Assembly: GCF_003258705.1 (NCBI RefSeq)
Contig: NZ_CP029480.1
Span: 1,364,001-1,428,000, forward strand
Source of the DNA: Arcticibacterium luteifluviistationis
GTDB taxonomy: Bacteria; Bacteroidota; Bacteroidia; Cytophagales; Spirosomataceae
Reading direction: 5' to 3'
Length of the DNA stretch: 64,000 bases
Made by a program: the position numbers and the translations under genes. Of this stretch, positions 42,910-51,546 are shown piece by piece. Numbering within the stretch: the stretch's first letter is position 1; every line of letters starts with the position of its first letter. Under the pieces are notes generated by a model, which saw only the letters and a program-made list of their open reading frames with translations, searched no databases and was not told where the DNA came from.

Positions 42910-44097
42910 ATGTTGAAAAAATTAGGTCCTGGTTTATTAGTTGCCGCAGCTGGAATAGGTGCGGGTGATATGATAATTGGTATTCAAATTGGTCTTGATT
43001 TTCAATGGATTTTTGTGGCTGCGGTTCTACTTGCCACCGTTTTGAAATACGTTATTACAGCCGGAATTGCGAAGCATCAATTAGAAACCGGAGAGTCAAT
43101 CATACAGTTTTGGAATACCAAAATCCCTTTTTGGTTAAGGTTAATCTTTATCCTCTTTTTTATTGTTTGGTCTTTTATGGTAGGGGCTGCCTTGCTTTCT
43201 GCAAGTGGCTTAGCAGCCAATTCACTGCTTTCTTTTTGGTCAAAAGAGACTTGGGCAGTTGTTCATTCTTTACTGGCGTTTTTGATGATATACTTTGGGA
43301 AGTATCAGTCGATTGAAAACCTAACCAAGGTTTTGATTTTGTTACTTTTTGTTATTCTGATTCCTACAGCCATTGTTTTACTTTTCAAAACAGAGACATC
43401 TTCCGAAATGGTGAGTGCGGCCTATGATACACCTACTTTAATTATGAGCATCATAGGTGGTGTGGGTGGAAGCGTTACCATGCTGAGTTATACGTATTGG
43501 TTGCAGGAAAAAAACTGGGATAAGAAAAGCCTTATATCCGATGTAAGGTTTGATTTAAGGTTTTCATATTTTATAACAGCTTTATTCATTTTTGCACTCA
43601 TGGTGATAGCGAGCAGGTTAAAAATGGATTCCGGCGATTTGAGTGGTCCAAAATTGATTTTCTTTTTAGGAGAAATGATAGGAGACGTTTTAGGAACTAC
43701 CATCAAATTGCTCTTTAAAATATGTTTTTGGGGTGTTGCTTTTTCCTCTGTCATTACGGTTTGGAGTGGGGTTCCTTATTTGTTTCAAGACTTTTATCAA
43801 GGTATTATTAAAAACAAAACCACTAGCACGGTGCCTGCTGCAGAATCAAAGGTTTATCGAGCTTTTTTGCTGTTTATTAGTATTGCTCCTTTGGTGTTAA
43901 CCTTTCTTCAAAACACTATTAAAAATGTAATTAACTACACGCTAATTTCTTCCGTTTTTGTGGTGGGCATTAGTATAACGTTACTTTTACTCTCCAGAGG
44001 GAAGAGCAAGGTTTCAAACAGTTTGTTTTCAAAAATTATATTGAGCTTAAGTGTTCTTGTTTTTGCGAGTTTGCTGATTTGGCAAGCATTTCATTGA
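42910..44097 (+). CDS. Divergent Nramp-family membrane transporter
   Basis: The 395-aa protein has about 11 hydrophobic segments and is Nramp-like from its first helix (LKKLGPGLLVAAAGIGAGDM). In true Nramp metal transporters helix 1 has the DPGN metal site and helix 6 has MPHN. Here these positions read GAGD and, in GGVGGSVTMLSYTYWLQE, MLSY. The metal-binding Asp, Asn and Met are therefore not conserved, and Mn/Fe transport should not be assumed. Another cation or a different substrate is possible. The gene is followed after 23 bp by an MFS gene on the same strand, probably one transcript. Confidence 0.8.
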   Translation: MLKKLGPGLLVAAAGIGAGDMIIGIQIGLDFQWIFVAAVLLATVLKYVITAGIAKHQLETGESIIQFWNTKIPFWLRLIFILFFIVWSFMVGAALLSASGLAANSLLSFWSKETWAVVHSLLAFLMIYFGKYQSIENLTKVLILLLFVILIPTAIVLLFKTETSSEMVSAAYDTPTLIMSIIGGVGGSVTMLSYTYWLQEKNWDKKSLISDVRFDLRFSYFITALFIFALMVIASRLKMDSGDLSGPKLIFFLGEMIGDVLGTTIKLLFKICFWGVAFSSVITVWSGVPYLFQDFYQGIIKNKTTSTVPAAESKVYRAFLLFISIAPLVLTFLQNTIKNVINYTLISSVFVVGISITLLLLSRGKSKVSNSLFSKIILSLSVLVFASLLIWQAFH

Positions 44098-44120
44098 TTC
44101 TAATTTTTAAGGCTCATTAG

Positions 44121-45275
44121 GTGTTACTTCAAAATACGTACAACTTTTTCAAAATTAAACCAGTAGCATCGCTAGGCTTTCTTTTTGCTACTTCTAGCTT
44201 GATGATTGGGGTTTGGGCTGGGGCTTTGCCTTTTATGAAAGAGCGAATGGGGCTAAGTGATGCCGACTTAGGTTTGATACTTCTTTTAGCTCCTTTAGGT
44301 TCATTAACCGGTGTTCTTTTGTCTACCAAAGTTTATAGAAATATAAAAGTTGGTACTTGGTTAGGTGTTGGGAATGCTGTTCAAGCACTTTTATTCTGTG
44401 TGGAGGTTTTTGCTCCTAATCCTTGGGTTTTTGGTATAGCCTTGTTTTTTAGAGGAGGTCTAGGTTTCTTAAATGGAGTAGCCACTAATGCGGTAGCGGT
44501 TAGGTTTGAAAAACAATACGACAAGAAATTTTTGAATACATTTCATGCCATTTATAGCATAGGAGGAGCCTTAGGGGCGGGCTTGGCAGCTTTAATGTTT
44601 AAGTTCAACTTAGGAAGTACCTCGCAGGTTCTCTCTGCTTTGGCTATAATCTTAATAGGCATAGCATTGCTAAAGAAAAATTACGTTTTACATGATTATT
44701 TTATCCATTCGGGTTCTGGTTTTAGCATGCCTACTAAAAGTATTTTAGGCTTATCCTTTATATGTTTGGTGGTTTTTATGGCGGAGGGCTCTGTGGTGGA
44801 TTGGAGCTCTATTTATCTTAAAAGAGACATTTTGGCTCCGCTGTCAATAATTAGTTTAGGCTATGGTGGTTTCTTTGTGGCCATGACCTTGGGCCGCTTA
44901 AACGGAGATGTTTTGGTACCTTTAATTGGTGAGAAACGAATAGTTTTATTGGGAACGTTACTCGCAGCACTTGGGCTTCTATTGGTTAGTCAAAGTGTGG
45001 AAGCTTACGTAGTGATTTTAGGTTTTGTTTTAACAGGAGCGGGCTGCTGCTTTATAGTGCCCGTTTTATTTGGGTCGGCCTCAAATATTCCGAACGTGAG
45101 TCAGGTACAAGGTTTCGGAATGATTACCTCTGGTGGTTTAATTGGCTTCCTTGCTGGGCCATCCATCATTGGTTTGATATCAGAGCAGTGGAGCCTCTCA
45201 GTAGGTTTTATGTTTGTGGTGTTTATGCTATGCCTTGCAGCCTTTGTAGGGGGTAGAAGTGGGCTTTTGAAGTAA
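44121..45275 (+). CDS. MFS transporter (YbjJ/fucose-permease-like)
   Basis: The 384-aa inner-membrane protein has about 12 hydrophobic segments. It starts at a GTG, 23 bp after the upstream stop. Blocks such as SSLMIGVWAGALPFMKERMG, LSDADLGLILLLAPLGSLTG and MAEGSVVDWSSIYLKRD resemble the YbjJ-type sugar/efflux permeases of the MFS. No substrate can be given. A terminator follows. Confidence 0.83.
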   Translation: MLLQNTYNFFKIKPVASLGFLFATSSLMIGVWAGALPFMKERMGLSDADLGLILLLAPLGSLTGVLLSTKVYRNIKVGTWLGVGNAVQALLFCVEVFAPNPWVFGIALFFRGGLGFLNGVATNAVAVRFEKQYDKKFLNTFHAIYSIGGALGAGLAALMFKFNLGSTSQVLSALAIILIGIALLKKNYVLHDYFIHSGSGFSMPTKSILGLSFICLVVFMAEGSVVDWSSIYLKRDILAPLSIISLGYGGFFVAMTLGRLNGDVLVPLIGEKRIVLLGTLLAALGLLLVSQSVEAYVVILGFVLTGAGCCFIVPVLFGSASNIPNVSQVQGFGMITSGGLIGFLAGPSIIGLISEQWSLSVGFMFVVFMLCLAAFVGGRSGLLK

Positions 45276-45287
45276 TAAAGGGCATAA

Positions 45288-45315
45288 AAAAAGACCCACG
45301 GAAGTGAGTCTTTTT
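45288..45315. terminator. Bidirectional terminator
   Basis: AAAAAGAC-CAC and GTG-GTCTTTTT arms, with one mismatch and a 4-nt loop, lie 12 bp after the MFS stop and 36 bp before the end of the convergent epimerase gene. The A-run and T-run on the two sides suit both directions. Confidence 0.82.
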
Positions 45316-45350
45316 CTTATACGATGTCTTATTTCATTTGAAAATGAGAC

Positions 45351-46412
45351 TTATACTCTCTTAGCAATATTATCATGCATTTGACTTAAAGTAGTTTTCA
45401 AGTCATATTTCCAATCCCAAGTAGGATAGTGCGACTTAAATCTGCTTAAATCAGAAATGTACCAAATATGGTCACCACTTCTGTTGTCGTCAGAAAGGCT
45501 GTAATTCATTTTATTACCTGTGATTTCTTCACAAAGGGCAATTCCTTCTTGCATAGAGCAATTTGAGAATCTACCACCACCAGCATTATAAACCTCAGCA
45601 CTTCTTGGGTTTTGATAAAAATGCCAGAACATGTTTACTAAATCCCATGAGTGAATATTATCACGTACTTGCTTGCCTTTATAACCGAAGATGGTGTAAT
45701 GATTGCCTGTAATGGCACATTTCATAAGGTAAGCTAAGAAGCCGTGTAGCTGAGCACCTGAGTGATTTGGGCCTGTTAAACAGCCTCCTCTAAATACACC
45801 TGTTTTCATTCCAAAATAACGACCGTACTCTTGTACTAATACATCTGCAGCTACTTTAGAAGCTCCAAATAATGAGTGCTTAGTATGGTCAATGCTCATT
45901 TGCTCATCAATACCATCTTTGAAATAAGCATGGTCTTCAGCTATTTCCCAACGCGTTTCTTGCTCCACAAGAGGTAAGAAGTTAGGATTGTCTCCATAAA
46001 CCTTATTTGTAGAAGTAAATATGAAAACAGCTTCTGGGCAATGTAAACGAGTCATCTCGAGCATTACCAAAGTACCATTTGCATTCACCGTGAAATCCAT
46101 AAATGGCTCACGAGCTGCCCAGTCATGCGATGGCTGTGCGGCAGTATGAATGATTAATTTAATGTCTTTGCCGTATTCCTGAAAGATTTTACCAATCTCT
46201 TCTTCAGAGCGAATATCAGCTTGATAATGCTTGTAGTTCTTGAATTGGTCCTCTATTCTTTTCTTATTCCACTCTGTAGAAGCTTCATCGCCAAAGAAAT
46301 AAGCTCTAAGGTTATTGTCAATACCTATGACTAAATCAAATTTGTCAGACATGAAGGCAACAGACTCACTACCAATTAAACCGGCCGAACCTGTAACTAT
46401 AGCTATATTCAT
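45351..46412 (-). CDS. NAD-dependent epimerase/dehydratase (CDP-paratose-epimerase-like)
   Basis: The 353-aa extended short-chain dehydrogenase has the NAD motif [11 protein letters not shown] (residues 6-16) and blocks [40 protein letters not shown] and [18 protein letters not shown]. The usual catalytic YxxxK reads HSLFGASK here, so the tyrosine position is phenylalanine. As far as I recall, that is a feature of this subfamily rather than a private mutation. It probably modifies a nucleotide sugar for surface glycans; the substrate is unknown. A small lipoprotein gene lies just upstream on the same strand. Confidence 0.82.
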   Translation of the reverse strand: MNIAIVTGSAGLIGSESVAFMSDKFDLVIGIDNNLRAYFFGDEASTEWNKKRIEDQFKNYKHYQADIRSEEEIGKIFQEYGKDIKLIIHTAAQPSHDWAAREPFMDFTVNANGTLVMLEMTRLHCPEAVFIFTSTNKVYGDNPNFLPLVEQETRWEIAEDHAYFKDGIDEQMSIDHTKHSLFGASKVAADVLVQEYGRYFGMKTGVFRGGCLTGPNHSGAQLHGFLAYLMKCAITGNHYTIFGYKGKQVRDNIHSWDLVNMFWHFYQNPRSAEVYNAGGGRFSNCSMQEGIALCEEITGNKMNYSLSDDNRSGDHIWYISDLSRFKSHYPTWDWKYDLKTTLSQMHDNIAKRV

Positions 46413-46491
46413 TTTTTATATTGGGTATATCAAAAAAAGCGAACTACAAATGTCGTTCGCAATTAATCGTTATCAATTTTGAAGGTGAAGA

Positions 46492-46719
46492 TTATTCACC
46501 GTAAATTTTCACTCTTAAAGCCGCTGCTCTAGCAATGTCTTCAGGAGTCGCCTCATATTGTTTGGCAAGTTGACGTGCTGGTGCATCTGGGCCATCTCCA
46601 TAAATTCGCTCGTCACCTTCGTGAAGGTCTGCTTGCTTAATGGAGTTGTTTTTTTGATAGTTACAAGAACTAAGAATTGCGGTGGCCGCTACTAATAATA
46701 AAAAGCTGATTTTTTTCAT
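46492..46719 (-). CDS. Small hypothetical lipoprotein
   Basis: The 75-aa protein has a clear lipoprotein signal (MKKISFLLLVAATAILSSCN, Cys at 19). A charged mature part of about 56 residues follows, with EGDERIYGDGPDAPARQLAK and a predicted helix at the end. I do not recognise a family. It is 79 bp upstream of the epimerase gene on the same strand and could be cotranscribed. The good signal sequence argues that it is a real gene. Confidence 0.75.
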   Translation of the reverse strand: MKKISFLLLVAATAILSSCNYQKNNSIKQADLHEGDERIYGDGPDAPARQLAKQYEATPEDIARAAALRVKIYGE

Positions 46720-46810
46720 TGCTTATCGCTCAATAAATAAATTTGTACAAATTTAAGATTGCGAGCCGAACGGGCAAAATATATTGGACTTAAACTTTAA
46801 TTAGTATTTC

Positions 46811-48013
46811 ATGAGGTATGATGTTGTAGTGATAGGTGGGGGAATTGTTGGTTTGGCAACTGCCTTAAAAATAAAAGAACAAAAGCCACGTACTAGGTTA
46901 TTGGTACTGGAGAAAGAGTCGGGGCCAGCAAAGCACCAAACGGGTAATAATAGCGGAGTGATTCATTCAGGCCTTTATTATAAACCTGGGAGTCTCAAAG
47001 CTCTGAATTGTATAGGTGGTTATAACCAATTGCTTGCGTTTTGCGACAAAGAAGGCATAGAATATGATTTATGCGGAAAAATAGTAGTGGCAACCCAAAA
47101 GGAGCAATTGCCTATTTTAGATACTCTTTTTCAAAGAGGAGAAGAAAATGGACTAAAGAACTTGGTCTATTTAAGTGGTGATGAAATGCGTGAAATAGAA
47201 CCTCATGTAGCCGGAATCAAAGGGATAAAAGTGCCACAAACGGGTATTATTGATTACAAAAAGGTCAGTGAAAAATACGCGGAAAAGATTTTAGAGCTGG
47301 ATGGAGAAATTAGGTATAATGAAAGGGTAACGTCTGTTTCTGACTTAAATGGCGTCTCTACGGTAGTAAGTTCAAAGGGTAGCTATGAAACCACTTTGGT
47401 GGTAAACTGCGGAGGTTTATATTCTGACAAAGTGGCTCAAATGACCGAAGATGAGAAAATAGATCTGAAAATCATTCCATTTAGAGGGGAGTATTATGAG
47501 CTAAAGCCTGAAAAACAATATTTAGTTAAACATCTAATTTATCCTGTTCCAGACCCTAACTTTCCTTTTTTAGGAGTACATTTTACTAGAATGATTAATG
47601 GCGGAGTAGAGGCTGGACCTAATGCGGTTTTGGCTTTTAGAAGAGAAGGGTATAAGAAAACAGACTTTAAATTCTCTGAGTTAGCAGAAACACTCATGTG
47701 GCCAGGTTTTCAAAAAGTAGCAGCCAAATACTGGAAAACGGGTATGGGTGAGTACTACAGGTCTTTTTCAAAGGCCGCTTTTACCAAGGCACTGCAAGCT
47801 TTAATTCCTGAATTAAAAGCAGATGACCTTATTCCAGGCGGAGCAGGAGTAAGAGCACAGGCCTGTGACATTACTGGCGGCTTGCTGGATGATTTTAAGA
47901 TTATTGAAAATACGCAATCCATCAATGTTTGTAATGCTCCATCGCCTGCAGCTACTAGTTCTTTGGCTATAGGGCAAACGGTTAGCGAAATGGTTTTGAA
48001 AAGGTTAGATTAA
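46811..48013 (+). CDS. lhgO: L-2-hydroxyglutarate oxidase
   Basis: The 400-aa FAD-dependent oxidoreductase of the DAO family has the dinucleotide motif VVVIGGGIVGLATALKI (residues 4-20). The LhgO signature KHQTGNNSGVIHSGLYYKPG follows, then LKALNCIGGYNQLLAFCDKE. The C-terminal GGAGVRAQACDITGGLLDDF is also typical. It oxidises L-2-hydroxyglutarate to 2-oxoglutarate, passing electrons to the membrane quinone pool in known members. It is transcribed alone and converges with the broken GyrI-like gene. Confidence 0.92.
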   Translation: MRYDVVVIGGGIVGLATALKIKEQKPRTRLLVLEKESGPAKHQTGNNSGVIHSGLYYKPGSLKALNCIGGYNQLLAFCDKEGIEYDLCGKIVVATQKEQLPILDTLFQRGEENGLKNLVYLSGDEMREIEPHVAGIKGIKVPQTGIIDYKKVSEKYAEKILELDGEIRYNERVTSVSDLNGVSTVVSSKGSYETTLVVNCGGLYSDKVAQMTEDEKIDLKIIPFRGEYYELKPEKQYLVKHLIYPVPDPNFPFLGVHFTRMINGGVEAGPNAVLAFRREGYKKTDFKFSELAETLMWPGFQKVAAKYWKTGMGEYYRSFSKAAFTKALQALIPELKADDLIPGGAGVRAQACDITGGLLDDFKIIENTQSINVCNAPSPAATSSLAIGQTVSEMVLKRLD

Positions 48014-48014
48014 G

Positions 48015-48640
48015 TTACCTTACTGGCTCCCGTAGAATTGTTTTCAATTTTTCGGGAGCAGTTTTTCTGAAATCTGAAAGGTATATTTCATGATGTTCTC
48101 CATTTTTCTTAAAACCGTGTTCTTTACAAAAGACCTGAATTTTCGCTAAGGATTCTGGTTCTGTATCAAAAGAACCTACATGAAGCATTTGGACACATTT
48201 TCCTTCGTTCATGGTGTGAAATGTCAGCTGGTTTATAAAAGGTAGCTCACCTTTTTTGACCTTGACTTGTGCTATGCTTTTTGAACCATTTCTTCGTTCA
48301 CAAAATCAGGCATACGAATTAATAGTCGGTATAACCACTCACTTCTCGGAATCTTTTTAGGAGCATTTTCCATAGTAACTCCTTCATACTTCTCTAAATC
48401 AAAAGACTAAAGTCCTTCAAGTTTTGGTACCACGAAATCCTTCCCAAGAGCTTTGCATTCAAATTTTATGGTATAGGCTACAGGATAAAGTGCTGAAATT
48501 TTCTGAGCGAATTTTTCACCAGATGGGTCACCCACTCCCGTAATAGATAAGTAATTGACTGCGTCAAAATAGACTATCTCTGGTTTGGTCTTTGATTTAT
48601 AATAGCTTTTGTAAGTTTTACTTAGGTCTAGTTTTTCCAT
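48015..48640 (-). pseudogene. GyrI-like small-molecule-binding protein, disrupted
   Basis: An intact relative would be about 208 aa. Here the first part (77 aa, MEKLDLSKTYKSYYKSKTKP to VPKLEGL) ends at a TAG at 48407-48409, where relatives have Trp. The same frame then continues SFDLEKYEGVTMENAPKKIP and WLYRLLIRMPDFVNEEMVQK. Near 48271-48282 the frame shifts, and the rest reads on in another frame as VKVKKGELPF, then MLHVGSFDTEPESLAKIQVF and HHEIYLSDFRKTAPEKLKTI. Two independent lesions make a sequencing error unlikely. The gene sits directly downstream of a WYL-type regulator. Confidence 0.85.
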
Positions 48641-48696
48641 TCTTTTTTTTTGACAAAACTATAACATGAGGTGACAGCCTTTTGTCAGGAGACTTT

Positions 48697-49644
48697 TTAT
48701 TGAAGTCTTTCTATACCTTTTAAAAGAAGTTGTTTTACGTCTATTTTCAGTTGTTCGGGTTCAATGATGTCGGCTACTTTTCCTAGGTATAAGAACCAAT
48801 GTGCGAAGCCCATTAAATTTCCAGTCAAAAAGCTCATTTCAATTTGATCTCCTAAATCTTTTTGAGAGATAAAACCCATGTAATAGTATTGGTCACCCAT
48901 ATATCTGAATCCCGTTTTGTCAATTCTCAAAACTACCTTAGTAAGGTTTTCTTTTGATTGTGTTTTACTAATGAAGGTTTTTAGTTTAGGGTGTTTTTTG
49001 TCAAAACGTTCCGTTTGAACAGCTAGGGCTGTTATTTTATCAATTCTGAAGTTGCGATAATCTTCTCTTAATCTACACCAAGCTATCAAATACCAATTAT
49101 CATTGCTTGAAAATATACCAATAGGTTCTATGTCTCTTTCGTTTTTTTCAAATCTAGAACCCGTAAAGTATTCTATTTTAATTATGTTTTTATTCAGAAT
49201 AGCTTTTAAGATTTCTTTGATGTTCAGCTGCTCGTTTCGTTCACTAGGAAGATAATTGTTCTCTAAAACTTCTATGTGTTGATAGGCATCATCCAATAAT
49301 TCCTTGTCTACATTTTTTAAGACCGATTTTATTTTAAACAAGGCAGACTCAAAAGACTTCTGGGTGTCATTATCGGTAAACTTAGAGACTAGTTTACCTG
49401 CGGTAAGAAAAGAAAAAGCTTCGTCTTCCGTGAATTGAACAGGTGGTAGTCTGTACTCTTTCATAATAGAGTAACCTACACCAGCTTCACTTAAAATAGG
49501 CACACCAGCTACTTCTAAAGCTCTAATGTCTCGGTATACGGTTCTCAGGCTAATGTCAAACCTATCCGCTATCTCTTGTGCCTTTATAATTCGTTTAGAT
49601 TGTAGCTGAATAAGTATTTCTGTAAGTCTGTTAAGGCGAGGCAT
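48697..49644 (-). CDS. HTH-WYL transcriptional regulator (YafY-like)
   Basis: The 315-aa DNA-binding protein has an N-terminal HTH (residues 5-60: LNRLTEILIQLQSKRIIKAQ, then ISLRTVYRDIRALEVAGVPI). A WYL domain (about 140-220) has FSSNDNWYLIAWCRLREDYR and NFRIDKI, and a C-terminal WCX-like part follows. WYL proteins sense ligands, often nucleic-acid-derived, and act as repressors or activators. The nearest likely target, the GyrI-like gene just downstream on the same strand, is broken. No operator was identified. Confidence 0.9.
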   Translation of the reverse strand: MPRLNRLTEILIQLQSKRIIKAQEIADRFDISLRTVYRDIRALEVAGVPILSEAGVGYSIMKEYRLPPVQFTEDEAFSFLTAGKLVSKFTDNDTQKSFESALFKIKSVLKNVDKELLDDAYQHIEVLENNYLPSERNEQLNIKEILKAILNKNIIKIEYFTGSRFEKNERDIEPIGIFSSNDNWYLIAWCRLREDYRNFRIDKITALAVQTERFDKKHPKLKTFISKTQSKENLTKVVLRIDKTGFRYMGDQYYYMGFISQKDLGDQIEMSFLTGNLMGFAHWFLYLGKVADIIEPEQLKIDVKQLLLKGIERLQ

Positions 49645-49713
49645 AAGGAGTACGGCTGTTCTATTTTAGGTCAAATATACATTTTCCATTTAAGTTTAAT
49701 CAAACATAGAAAA

Positions 49714-49740
49714 GCCGCACTTTAATTTAAAAAGTACGGC
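49714..49740 (-). terminator. Terminator after the carboxylesterase gene
   Basis: gccg-acttt and aaagt-cggc arms with one mismatch lie about 90 bp after the esterase stop (49829), before the regulator's start. Support is moderate because of the distance. Confidence 0.55.
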
Positions 49741-49828
49741 CTAGTGGTCTAGATTATAGGTTAGGTTTTAATAGCTCATCTTTTGTGGCTGAGAACAAAC
49801 CCAACCACAAAGACGATTTTCATCAGGG

Positions 49829-51460
49829 TTAATTATTTCCAAAAGCCTTATCGTGAAAATGATATCTGGCTTCTACAGTTGATTCTGCCGCTTTACTTTT
49901 AGTGTCAATAATCATATAAGAAGGTGTACTGTCAGTTGCTTCTATTGCTGGCCATTTAGGTAAGTCTCCTCCATTCGGTGTTCCAGTTTTTATGAAATTA
50001 GCAAAGTAAGAAAACATTGTTTTTGATACTTTATGGTCGTCTTCAGTCCAAGCAAACTCTTCTATTCTGTCTAAATTACCCATGGCATATTCTATTTCAC
50101 ATGCATGTGGTGCTCCTAAAGCCTTTGGTACTGCTGGAGCTTTATCAGCTTTTACTGTTCCTCCAGCTAGACCAGTTGCCAAGTCTTTGTTAACCAAAGG
50201 AGGACGAAGTTTGCTATATAAATATCTATAAACAGGTTGATTGCTATGGTTTTTATGAAGGTCTATCCATTTCCAAGTGCTGTAAACTATAAACCTGTCT
50301 GCAGCCAAATCTGTGGCAGAACGAGCCACCTCTGCTTCTGTAGCATGAGGGTATAATTTTAAAACTTCCTCGTATGCTTCTGGGTAGGTTTGTTTCGTTT
50401 TTTCTATAAAAGCGGCTGTGGTATAAGGTTGCCCTTGCATGTATGCCATCCCAGTGATTTCTGCTGAGTTCCATCCTGCTAAAAGTGGAACTTGAGCTTG
50501 CTCTTCTGCTTTGAACGTTTCCGTTAAACTTTTAGGTAAAAAGTAACCATCAATTACTAATGGAAAACCAAACCTTTTAGATTCGTTATAAATCTCGTAA
50601 ATATCTTTGGTGCTTAGGCTTCTTAATTCGTTAATGTTTTTAATACCAGCCTTCTCTAAAAACTCAGCTCCATTTTTTTCCGCATCAGCCAATGTTACTG
50701 GACCCATGGTAGGTGGAATAGCAGCTCCACTTTCGCCTATAGCACCATTTATTAATCCCTTAGCTAGTGGTGAGGCCATTTGAGTACTCACGCCAATAGA
50801 ACCAGCTGATTCTCCTGCTATGGTTACTTTGGAAGGGTTTCCGCCAAAGGCGTGGATGTTTTTTTGAACCCACTTTAGAGCAGCTACCTGGTCTAATGCT
50901 CCATAGTTTCCAGATGCTTTGTAAGGGGCCTCGGCACTAAGTTCTGGATGAGCTAAATAGCCAAATATATTTAATCTATAGTTACACGTTACTACCACTA
51001 TACCTTCTTTGGACATATTTTCGCCATCATATCTTGGCTCTGAGGCATCGCCTGCTACATTTCCGCCACCATAAAAGTATACTAATACGGGTAAGTCTTT
51101 TGTGTTTCTGTTTGCTGGTGTCCATACATTAAGATAAAGGCAATCTTCACTTAAACCATTTGAACGTGAGTTCATATCGCCAAAAACGATAGCTTGCATT
51201 GGTCTCGGACCAAACTCTTTTGTGCTTTTAACACCGTTCCAGTTATCTAAAGGTTGAGGGGCTTTCCAGCGTAGTTCATTAAGGGGTGGTTTAGCAAAAG
51301 GAACACCGAAGTATTTTTGAATACCAGTTTTGGTGTCATAGTTTCCTTCAATTATTCCATTATCAATTTTTGTTTGTACAGCAAACCCATTTTTATTTTG
51401 TGCCACTAATAAAGTAGGTGCTAATGCGACTAGACAAAGGAGTGTCCATCTTTTTCTCAT
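49829..51460 (-). CDS. Exported type-B carboxylesterase
   Basis: The 543-aa alpha/beta hydrolase has a Sec signal peptide (residues 1-20). The nucleophile elbow is GESAGS with Ser218, and the oxyanion-hole region reads VYFYGGGN (about 127-134). The N-terminal block FGVPFAKPPLNELRWKAPQP and SEDCLYLNVWTP are type-B esterase signatures. The catalytic histidine is likely in GAPHACEIEYAMGN. It would hydrolyse esters in the periplasm. It is divergent from a Nudix-HTH regulator, with a 12-bp inverted repeat beginning 6 bp upstream of its ATG, which suggests control by that regulator. Confidence 0.92.
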   Translation of the reverse strand: MRKRWTLLCLVALAPTLLVAQNKNGFAVQTKIDNGIIEGNYDTKTGIQKYFGVPFAKPPLNELRWKAPQPLDNWNGVKSTKEFGPRPMQAIVFGDMNSRSNGLSEDCLYLNVWTPANRNTKDLPVLVYFYGGGNVAGDASEPRYDGENMSKEGIVVVTCNYRLNIFGYLAHPELSAEAPYKASGNYGALDQVAALKWVQKNIHAFGGNPSKVTIAGESAGSIGVSTQMASPLAKGLINGAIGESGAAIPPTMGPVTLADAEKNGAEFLEKAGIKNINELRSLSTKDIYEIYNESKRFGFPLVIDGYFLPKSLTETFKAEEQAQVPLLAGWNSAEITGMAYMQGQPYTTAAFIEKTKQTYPEAYEEVLKLYPHATEAEVARSATDLAADRFIVYSTWKWIDLHKNHSNQPVYRYLYSKLRPPLVNKDLATGLAGGTVKADKAPAVPKALGAPHACEIEYAMGNLDRIEEFAWTEDDHKVSKTMFSYFANFIKTGTPNGGDLPKWPAIEATDSTPSYMIIDTKSKAAESTVEARYHFHDKAFGNN

Positions 51461-51465
51461 AGTAA

Positions 51466-51498
51466 ATTATTATTGTCTCACTTTGTGACAATAATAAT
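51466..51498. promoter_or_regulatory. Perfect 12-bp inverted repeat, candidate operator of the Nudix-HTH regulator
   Basis: ATTATTATTGTC (51466-51477), a 9-nt centre, then GACAATAATAAT (51487-51498). It lies between the divergent esterase (start 51460) and regulator (start 51547). TTGTC/GACAA half-sites resemble those of NrtR-type Nudix regulators. It could block both promoters or autoregulate. Confidence 0.65.
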
Positions 51499-51546
51499 GG
51501 GCTTTGTCTGAAAATCCTATTATTTTGCAGAAAAACAATATTTAGC

